Source: an uncultured Micavibrio sp. (GTDB lineage Bacteria > Pseudomonadota > Alphaproteobacteria > Micavibrionales > UBA1664). From it: a DNA stretch of 11,370 nucleotides. The stretch's first letter is position 1; the number at the start of each line of letters is the position of its first letter. A program made the translations under genes and the position numbers. A model generated the notes under the pieces. It saw nothing but the letters and a program-made list of their open reading frames with translations. It ran no database searches and was not told the origin of the DNA. Where the stretch lies: positions 1-11,370 of the forward strand of contig CALBME010000117.1 of NCBI GenBank assembly GCA_937896295.1. Direction: 5' to 3'. This document shows, in pieces, positions 1 through 4,400 of the stretch.

Positions 1-18
1 CGTGTGCTCTTCCGATCT
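1..18 (+). other. Illumina adapter remnant at contig end
   Basis: The first 18 bases (CGTGTGCTCTTCCGATCT) are identical to the 3' end of the Illumina TruSeq read-2 adapter. They are not biological. Native sequence starts at base 19, where the Fic reading frame begins to make sense. The apparent GTG start at 4 lies inside the adapter and must not be used as a start codon. Confidence 0.95.
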
Positions 19-477
19 CGAGCCCTTGCGGAGAAGAGCCTTGCCCAGAACCTCGGCCATCCCAGCCTGATCGCGCTGGCCTACACCATCGAGCGCAAGC
101 GTAAGGACTATTACGCGGCGCTGGAGCGGAACAACAAAGGGCCGGAGGTCACGAACTGGCTCGTCTATTTTGCGCGTACCGTGATCGAAGCGCAGGCGAC
201 GACGATCCGGCGCGTGGATTTCTACGTCGCCAAGACCCGCTTCTATGATCGGTTCCGCGACCGGCTGAACGAACGTCAGGCCAAGGTGATCGCCCGTATG
301 TTCAAAGAGGGGCCGGACGGCTTCAAGGGCGGGTTGTCGGCGGAGAACTACATCACCATCACCGGCACTTCGCGCGCCACCGCGACCCGCGATCTGCAAG
401 ACCTCGTGGAGAAGGGTGCGCTAAACCGTACCGGCGAGCTGCGGCATACGCGATATTGGCTAGCGATGGTGGGTTAG
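19..477 (+). CDS. Fic family protein, C-terminal part only (5' truncated by contig end)
   Basis: The 152 visible residues match the C-terminal half of Fic-domain proteins, which transfer AMP or a related group to target proteins. The first native residues (RALAEKSLAQ) look like the stretch that directly follows the Fic active-site motif HxFxxGNGRxxR, so base 19 seems to fall on the last arginine of that motif and the catalytic histidine is outside the window. Next come the alpha-helical part (SLIALAYTIERKRKDYY, about residues 16-32) and a C-terminal winged-helix-like domain (LNERQAKVIARMF to the end, with TSRATATRDLQDLVEKG as the recognition-helix region). It is convergent with the HerA fragment: the TAG stop (475-477) overlaps the opposing TAA (474-476) in the four bases TTAG. 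Its role, in defence or as a toxin, cannot be told from this part. Confidence 0.8.
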   Translation, partial: RALAEKSLAQNLGHPSLIALAYTIERKRKDYYAALERNNKGPEVTNWLVYFARTVIEAQATTIRRVDFYVAKTRFYDRFRDRLNERQAKVIARMFKEGPDGFKGGLSAENYITITGTSRATATRDLQDLVEKGALNRTGELRHTRYWLAMVG

Positions 478-806
478 GCTGACCACTCTTGTAAGAAGGG
501 AGGGTCTTTCGAGTCCGGCTCAGGGTTGGGTCGGCTGACGGACAGTCGAGTCGGAACGGGTAAGGCTGCACCAAATATGATTGCTTCGCCTCGTCCGAGC
601 CCCGCAAGCTGTCGGGATACGTTCACTCCTGCCGTTTCCGCCGCCGATGCGACAGCTCGCTGATCGGCTTCGTTATTAAGTCGAAATACCGCCCATGTGC
701 CGCATTGCGAGAGAACGGTTGAGGATACTTCGGATGGACGTTGAGTGCTGATCAGCAGGGACAGGCCAAACTTGCGTCCCTCTTTTGCAAGGCGCTCAGC
801 TTCAGC
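474..806 (-). pseudogene. HerA-type ATPase fragment (C-terminal part)
   Basis: ERLAKEGRKFGLSLLISTQR followed by PSEVSSTVLSQCGT (ORF residues 179-212) is the hallmark of HerA/VirB4-like hexameric ATPases around and after the Walker B/sensor region, and the rest (RPNPEPDSKDPPF near the end) fits the usual C-terminus. Walker A and Walker B are not present, so only about the last 110 residues survive of a protein that is normally over 500 long. HerA partners of SIR2, nucleases or Cap4-like effectors form defence complexes. The stop codon overlaps that of the fic gene on the other strand. Confidence 0.7.
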
Positions 807-869
807 GGCGGCTACAGCTTCTTGTACATCTGGCTTACCGGCGGACTTCTTCGAGACCTGAAGATTCGT

Positions 870-1184
870 GGCCTGCTTGAGAAGCACTTCAAGTTGGCGG
901 GCTCGTTCAGACACGTCGTCCAGCATTGCAGGCTCGGGTAGGTCATTCGCCAGCGCGTTGAAGAAGCCTCCGGCCCCAAAGCCGCGTACCGTCACCTGTG
1001 GGAGCTGCGCGAGAAGTAAGCGCTGAAGCTGCTCGTTTGGCCTGATCGCATCGCCGGTCGCGGCAAGAGTATCGTAGATACCCAGACGGTCGATCTCGGG
1101 AAGGTAGATGATGAGCTGAAGCGTCGGGTTCTGTAGAGCAGATACGACAAGGCGATTGATGTGATCGTCGGTGAAGCCGTAGCC
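870..1184 (-). pseudogene. SIR2-family protein fragment (C-terminal part)
   Basis: GYGFTDDHINRLV followed by LQLIIYLPEI (ORF residues 50-80) is typical of the C-terminal half of bacterial SIR2-like proteins, where a G-Y/F-G-F-x-D-x-H-I-N motif ends the Rossmann fold. SIR2-like defence proteins hydrolyse NAD+ when phage is sensed; SIR2-HerA is an established two-gene anti-phage system. The NAD-binding GAG-type N-terminus is missing. The right joint lies at about 1179-1184 inside the GY codons that helicase and SIR2 sequences share. The left joint to HerA cannot be fixed by eye and lies between about 800 and 875. Confidence 0.55.
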
Positions 1185-2895
1185 GACTGTCAGCGCGTGC
1201 TCGCACCAAATCCAGTCGAAGCCCTCCTTGGCCATACCGAGCGCGATAATGATGTCCACATGATCGCGGTTGTGGGCGCTTTGAAAATTCTTTTGTCGAA
1301 CCAGCAGGAGATTTTTGTCGACTTTCAGCAACTAGAGATAGGTGCGGATGCTTTCCCCACGCATTTGCGAGGTCGGCCTTTTGTTCTTCGTCTTGCCACT
1401 TACTGCCCTTGTATGGCGGGTTGCCACAGATATAGGTTTCTCCGCCTTCATTCTCGAAATCGATCTGCGCCTGCTCCAGTGGCGTATCAAACAGGTCATC
1501 GCCAACAAGCTTGACGCCCGTTCCTGTGGGCGGGCAAAGGCTCAGCCAGTCCAAGCGAAGGGTGTTGCCGCAGGTGATCCAGTTTTCTTTTGACAGCGGC
1601 AAGAATTCATTCAAAGCAAGTTGCTTGCCACGATAGATCACATCGCACTGAAACTCGGCGATGATGAGCGCGAGCCGCGCGATCTCCGCCGGGAAGTCAC
1701 GAAGCTCAATGCCACGAAAGTTGGTGAGTGGAATCTCCGATGATCGATCCGGCTCGCCGCGCCGCTTGTTGACCTCGGCCTCGATGAGCCGCATCTCCTT
1801 ATAGGCGATGACGAGAAAATTGCCGGAGCCGCACGCGGGGTCGAAGACCCGAATGCGGGACATGCGCTTGCGGAGATTCAAGAGCATGCGGGCATTGTCG
1901 CCCGCTTCCGCAAGGCGCTCGCGCAAGTCGTCGAGGAACAGTGGGTTCAGGACTTTCAGGATGTTCGGGACGCTGGTGTAGTGCATCCCGAGCGAGCCGC
2001 GCTCTTCATCATCGGCAACGGCCTGGATCATGGACCCGAAGATGTCGGGATTGATCTTCGTCCAATCGAGTTTGCCAATATGGATCAGGTAGGAACGCGC
2101 GATACGGCTAAACCGGGGCACCTCCATGTTGCCGGAAAACAACCCACCGTTCACATAGGGAAACTGATCGGCGCGGGCCGCCCAACGGGGTATCCCCGCT
2201 GCTTCGCGATCCGGCCCTTTGGTGTTCAAGGCGCGGAATAACGTCTCGATCACTTCGTGGGTGTTGGACGAGTCCCGGTCGCTCATCCGCTCAACCGTTT
2301 CGGTGAAGAGGCCGATCTTGCCGAAAATGTCGGTATCTTCCGCGAAGAAGCAGAAGATCAGCCGCGCCATGAAATGGTTCATGTCGTGGCGACGCTCGGC
2401 GCTGCCCCACTCGGGGTTGTCTTTCAGAAGCTCGATATAGAGACGGTTCAGGCGGCTGGTGGCGCGAATATCGAACGAGCTTTCGCGCACCTGCTTGACG
2501 GTTGTGATCCCGGCCAGCGGCAGGAAGAAGCCAAAGTGGTTGGGGAAGTCGGTATAGTCGCAGGCAACCGTTTCCCCGCTTTCCACATCCTCGGCCTCGA
2601 AGTCGATGCCATCGGTGGCGAGGATGAAGCGCGCCTTCGCTCGGGCCGTAGCGGGGCTGGCTTTCAGCGCGGCAAGAGTCTTTGCCACTCCCCCCTCGGG
2701 AGCGACGGCGATATGGATGTTGCTGGTTTGCAGGACTCCGCCCAAGTCCGACTTGTTGGACGCGCCGGAGCGCAGCCGCTTGATCGTGGTCTCCTTGTTC
2801 CCGAAGGCTTGCAGGAAGGCGAACGGGAACTCGCTGCCGTCAAACGGCTGTTCGGCAAGCGCCGATATGGCTTCCTCGATCTCGACGGCGTTCAT
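943..2895 (-). pseudogene. MmeI-like adenine DNA methyltransferase, C-terminally truncated
   Basis: Residues 1 to about 515 are a class I SAM-dependent DNA methyltransferase of the MmeI-like group: an N-terminal domain, a helical spacer (RLIFCFFAEDTDIF near residue 180), SAM-binding motif I DPACGSG (352-358), and catalytic motif IV NPPY (492-495), which points to N6-adenine methylation. After KADLANAWGK the sequence stops resembling the family; from about base 1330 leftward the frame only gives an out-of-frame reading of the helicase/SIR2 fragments, so the last 130 or so residues are nonsense. The target-recognition domain normally C-terminal to motif IV is therefore lost and specificity should be gone. 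The ATG overlaps the stop of the upstream HTH gene (ATGA), showing a two-gene operon. I saw no PD-ExK nuclease signature in the N-terminus, so the enzyme was probably methylation only. Confidence 0.8.
1182..1331 (-). pseudogene. SF2 helicase fragment (motif V region)
   Basis: The stretch GMAKEGFDWIWCEHALTVGY (ORF residues 32-51) closely resembles the motif V region of DEAD/DEAH-box helicases found beside DNA methyltransferases, where it normally continues into a motif VI of the type QIIGRATRD. Here motif VI is absent and the frame jumps to SIR2-like sequence at the shared GY. Helicase motifs I-III are also absent. Assignment rests on memory of the family and on one motif, so it is moderate. 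Confidence 0.5.
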
Positions 2896-3107
2896 TTGCC
2901 CCCAGCATCGGCCCTAAAAGGCCGTCCGTTTTGTTGTTCCTCGACCTTGCGTTTGATCCAGCTGGTGATTGCCTGCCGCTCAAAACGCCACGACCCGCCG
3001 ACTTTGAAGCCAGGTATCTCGCCTGCAAGGGCGAGCTTGTAGGCCGTCTTCTCATTCAGCTTGAGAAGGTCTGCTACCTCTCGGATCGTCAGGATTTCGT
3101 CAGCCAT
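2892..3107 (-). CDS. Excisionase-family helix-turn-helix protein (MerR-like, HTH_17)
   Basis: A 71-residue DNA-binding protein with one winged HTH of the excisionase/MerR type: LTIREVADLLKLNEKTAYK is the helix-turn-helix (residues 6-24), and IPGFKVGGSWRFERQAI (31-47) is the characteristic wing that ends the domain. Residues 53-71 form a basic, polar tail. It overlaps the methyltransferase start by four bases (ATGA), so both are translated from one mRNA. Small proteins of this type often stand first in restriction or defence operons and are thought to control them; a role as recombination directionality factor is also possible, though it sits far from the recombinase. A G-run (complement of 3111-3116) precedes the ATG as a weak ribosome site. 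Confidence 0.8.
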   Translation of the reverse strand: MADEILTIREVADLLKLNEKTAYKLALAGEIPGFKVGGSWRFERQAITSWIKRKVEEQQNGRPFRADAGGK

Positions 3108-3133
3108 GAGCCCCCCGCGAGTCGCCCAAGGAG

Positions 3134-3162
3134 CATATAGAGGATCGGAGAAAATTCGAGAA
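3134..3162 (-). promoter_or_regulatory. Possible promoter of the HTH-methyltransferase operon
   Basis: On the minus strand TTCTCG (3162-3157) and TATATG (3139-3134) are separated by 17 bases, and the -10 lies about 27 bases before the HTH start codon. The -35 is poor, so this is only a candidate. If it is right, the hairpin array lies upstream of the promoter, not in the operon leader. Confidence 0.25.
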
Positions 3163-3219
3163 GATAATGGTGTTCCGGGAGGTGGTCACATAGGGGCGGA
3201 CGGTCCCGTATTGGCGGGT

Positions 3220-3277
3220 TTCCAGCCTCCGCAGGGTGGCCGTAGGGCTCCATGGGGCGCCGAAAGCTCCCTTTGTC
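3220..3277 (+). repeat. Hairpin-array unit 1
   Basis: The most diverged copy. It begins TTCCAGCCTCCGCAGGGTGG, where the first stem keeps CCAxCC/GGxTGG with one mismatch, and continues with GGGGC (3254-3258) pairing with GCTCC (3266-3270, one wobble) around the loop GCCGAAA. By eye roughly two thirds of its bases match unit 3, with short gaps. Confidence 0.55.
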
Positions 3278-3306
3278 GTGGTTCAGGGCGCGAAGGCTCT
3301 GACGGT

Positions 3307-3365
3307 ATCCAACCGCCGAATGGTTGGGCGATGGGTGCCAAGGGAGAGCGCAATCGTCCTTGGTC
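3307..3365 (+). repeat. Hairpin-array unit 2
   Basis: 59 bases starting ATCCAACCG and ending CCTTGGTC. Ungapped comparison with unit 3 gives 43 of 59 identical bases. The first stem is CCAACCG/TGGTTGG (3309-3315/3321-3327) with a terminal G-T pair where unit 3 has G-C; the second is CCAAGGGA (3338-3345) with TCCTTGG (3357-3363). Confidence 0.65.
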
Positions 3366-3389
3366 GGGTCCACGACGAGAAGTGGCGGC

Positions 3390-3448
3390 ATCCAACCGGC
3401 GAACGGTTGGTCGAGGGCATCCAGAGGGGCGCGGAAGGCCCCTTGGTC
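3390..3448 (+). repeat. Hairpin-array unit 3
   Basis: 59 bases, 83 downstream of unit 2 with no gap needed for alignment. The first stem is a perfect seven-pair hairpin CCAACCG/CGGTTGG with loop GCGAA (3392-3410). The second stem is AGGGGC/GCCCCT with loop GCGGAAG (3425-3443), plus outer CC/GG pairs. Confidence 0.65.
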
Positions 3449-3565
3449 ATGGGGGTGTCGGGGGAGCTTGAAGGCTCACCTGATCTGGCGATGAACCGGC
3501 CACCCGGTTCTTGGTGCGGGGATGGCTCGATGCAGGATGCGCGCCATGGCCGGTGGGGATGCAAC

Positions 3566-3588
3566 GGGGCACGCGCAGCGGGTGCCCC
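3566..3588. repeat. GC-rich inverted repeat downstream of the array
   Basis: GGGGCAC (3566-3572) pairs perfectly with GTGCCCC (3582-3588) around nine bases. It could be an outlying member of the hairpin array or a factor-independent stop for the leftward 77-codon gene, although no T-run follows on either strand. Confidence 0.45.
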
Positions 3589-3598
3589 TTGCCAAGAT

Positions 3599-3617
3599 TG
3601 TGCGGTACTACCGCACA
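3599..3617. promoter_or_regulatory. Perfect 9-bp palindrome, possible protein-binding site
   Basis: TGTGCGGTA-C-TACCGCACA is a perfect palindrome with one central base. Its near-zero loop makes it a better dimeric-protein site than an RNA hairpin. It lies 31 bases past the stop of the 77-codon gene and next to the hairpin array. No partner protein can be assigned. Confidence 0.45.
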
Positions 3618-3647
3618 CATCTTGCGATCAGCGCGAAGCGCCATCTA

Positions 3648-3881
3648 TCAACGCCAGTATTGGTGTCGCAGCCAGCGGTACAGCTTGGCGGCTTTGGAGC
3701 GATCCACGCGCCCCTTGCGGAAGTTGTCCATGTACCCCGCGCCATAGGCAAAGGGGTGCCCCAGAGCGCCATCGAAGGCTTGGTCGAGGGAGAAGCCATG
3801 CGCGCTGCCCGCGCGACGCAAGGCGCGGTAGAGCGCCGCGATCTCTGCGTCGGACTGCAAGGGCAAGTCGCTCTTCTTCAT
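3648..3881 (-). CDS. Hypothetical 77-residue protein
   Basis: MKKSDLPLQSDAEIAALYRA opens a mostly helical, positively charged small protein; the end (NFRKGRVDRSKAAKLYRWLR, about residues 53-72) is rich in Arg, Lys and Trp, as in nucleic-acid binding helices. No family is recognised, and there are no signal or membrane segments. It is on the minus strand, divergent from the recombinase operon. A perfect inverted repeat (3886-3904) sits five bases before the ATG, where a ribosome-binding site would be; only AGG, almost touching the ATG, could serve, so the mRNA may be leaderless or the gene may be tightly repressed. Inference: a small regulator of the island that may bind its own promoter. Confidence 0.6.
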   Translation of the reverse strand: MKKSDLPLQSDAEIAALYRALRRAGSAHGFSLDQAFDGALGHPFAYGAGYMDNFRKGRVDRSKAAKLYRWLRHQYWR

Positions 3882-3885
3882 ACCT

Positions 3886-3904
3886 GTAATACCCGCTGTA
3901 TTAC
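3886..3904. promoter_or_regulatory. Operator-like inverted repeat before the 77-residue gene
   Basis: GTAATAC-CCGCT-GTATTAC: two perfect seven-base arms, 12 bases centre to centre. It ends five bases from the start codon of the leftward 77-codon gene, so a bound protein would block transcription or translation start. The A+T-rich arms contrast with the GC-rich surroundings. Confidence 0.6.
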
Positions 3905-3946
3905 CCGAGACTGAGGGCGGACGCCGCGTCTAAGGAAAAGGTGAGT

Positions 3947-3975
3947 ATTTCCATATGACTAGCGCAAATGGAAAT
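3947..3975. promoter_or_regulatory. Operator-like inverted repeat before the recombinase promoter
   Basis: ATTTCCAT (3947-3954) and ATGGAAAT (3968-3975) are perfect inverted arms separated by 13 bases, 21 bases centre to centre, which is two helical turns. The right arm ends one base before the -35 box (3977-3982). This layout suits a dimeric regulator acting on the recombinase promoter, as activator or repressor. Confidence 0.55.
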
Positions 3976-3976
3976 C

Positions 3977-4005
3977 TTGCCAAACTAGGATTTCGTTCCT
4001 ATTAT
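3977..4005 (+). promoter_or_regulatory. Sigma70 promoter of the recombinase operon
   Basis: TTGCCA (3977-3982), 17-base spacer, TATTAT (4000-4005): a near-consensus promoter, with transcription expected to start near 4012 and a leader of about 50 bases to the GTG at 4065. The -10 lies inside the LexA-type box, which is the usual geometry for repression. Confidence 0.65.
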
Positions 4006-4009
4006 GTTC
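3995..4009 (+). promoter_or_regulatory. LexA-type (SOS) box, GTTC-N7-GTTC
   Basis: GTTC (3995-3998), seven bases, GTTC (4006-4009) is exactly the direct-repeat LexA site known from Alphaproteobacteria. A third GTTC follows at 4016-4019 with six bases between. The box covers the -10 of the promoter that drives the 111-codon gene and the recombinase, so these genes should be repressed by LexA and induced by DNA damage. Confidence 0.65.
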
Positions 4010-4064
4010 TTCTTTGTTCCGCTCGGGCGGCACTATGGAGAACCCTTGAGCGAGGCGAAACGCC

Positions 4065-4400
4065 GTGATCGACACCCCCACCACCACACAGGAGCCGCAG
4101 GCTACAAGTACCGCGCTGACCTTCAATCCTGACGAATTCCGGCATTTGCTGCCGGAGGATTCGAGGATGACGAAGGACCAGCAGGACCGCTTCCTTGAAG
4201 CGTTGTGGCAGGTGGTCGTCGGCTTTGTCGATCTCGGATTTGGGGGAACGCCGGACCAGCATGCGATGGCATTGGGCCGGAGTAACACCTCGCTGGCGGA
4301 CGATGCGCGCCTGATGCTAGGCTGCTCCCAAGCATTCAACAGAATTTCTAAGAGCACGTCTGAGCGCGGCAAGCGTTCGGGGAGGAAGAAGGAGTCATGA
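4065..4400 (+). CDS. Hypothetical 111-residue protein coupled to the recombinase
   Basis: The gene starts with GTG preceded by GAGG (4053-4056 area) at a normal distance, and its TGA overlaps the recombinase ATG (ATGA at 4397-4400), so the two are translationally coupled. The protein has a Thr/Pro/Ala-rich start, a helical middle (MTKDQQDRFLEALWQVVVGF, about residues 35-54) and a very basic tail (SERGKRSGRKKES). No family is recognised. Being first in the SOS-type operon and directly before a large serine recombinase makes it a candidate recombination helper or directionality factor; that is inference only. Confidence 0.7.
   Translation: MIDTPTTTQEPQATSTALTFNPDEFRHLLPEDSRMTKDQQDRFLEALWQVVVGFVDLGFGGTPDQHAMALGRSNTSLADDARLMLGCSQAFNRISKSTSERGKRSGRKKES

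Larger units (their letters stand above)
474..1331 (-). pseudogene. Chimeric ORF: helicase, SIR2 and HerA fragments fused in one frame
   Basis: This 285-codon frame is not a normal gene. Three pieces of different families follow each other in one frame: a helicase-like piece (residues about 1-50), a SIR2 C-terminal piece (about 51-150) and a HerA/FtsK-type ATPase C-terminus (about 177-285). The only start is a TTG directly after an in-frame TAG, so translation is doubtful. Walker A of HerA, the NAD-binding part of SIR2 and most helicase motifs are missing, so no activity is expected. Gene order and strand fit a normal MTase-helicase-SIR2-HerA operon from which several kilobases were lost. The cause may be genuine deletions in an old defence island or an assembly that skipped sequence; the adapter at base 1 shows the contig was not fully cleaned. 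Confidence 0.7.
3201..3515. repeat. Array of about ten small hairpins in tandem units of 83-87 bases
   Basis: A gene-free stretch made of back-to-back inverted repeats, centre to centre about 25-35 bases. Three larger units can be aligned (at 3220, 3307 and 3390), each with an 'a' hairpin (CCAACC type), a 'b' hairpin (CCAAGG type) and a variable 'c' hairpin between units; an extra 'c' (3205-3218) precedes and an extra 'a' (3493-3510) follows. Examples: 3283-3289/3296-3302, 3309-3315/3321-3327, 3392-3398/3404-3410, 3425-3430/3438-3443, 3464-3467/3474-3477 and 3493-3499/3504-3510. Stem bases differ between hairpins but still pair, while many loops keep GCGAA, CCGAA or xxGAAG (read as TTCG-type loops on the other strand). 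The 83-base period is not a multiple of three, which argues against coding repeats. No U-tracts follow the stems, so they are not ordinary terminators. Function unknown. Confidence 0.7.

Noticed and set aside
2257..3042. 261-codon plus-strand frame opposite the methyltransferase
   Set aside because: Antisense to the conserved methyltransferase domain, with no features of its own.
3201..3515. CRISPR array
   Set aside because: The units are not identical repeats with unique spacers; nearly every base belongs to a hairpin, and no cas genes are present.
3201..3515. Type III toxin-antitoxin RNA (ToxI-like repeats)
   Set aside because: Those repeats are near-identical units of about 36 bases before a ToxN gene; here the units are diverged, about 85 bases, and no ToxN-like gene follows.
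3566..3617. Intrinsic terminator of the 77-codon gene
   Set aside because: The stems are good but no T-run follows on the minus strand, so this was listed as inverted repeats only.
3236..3889. 217-codon plus-strand frame across the hairpin array
   Set aside because: It shows no family features, its composition is that of GC-rich shadow frames, it ignores the 83-base repeat and runs antisense through the better 77-codon gene.
3955..4068. 37-codon plus-strand frame overlapping the GTG of the 111-codon gene (GTGA)
   Set aside because: It has a fair ribosome site, but the SOS-type promoter would lie inside it and the right arm of the inverted repeat covers its start; judged to be chance.
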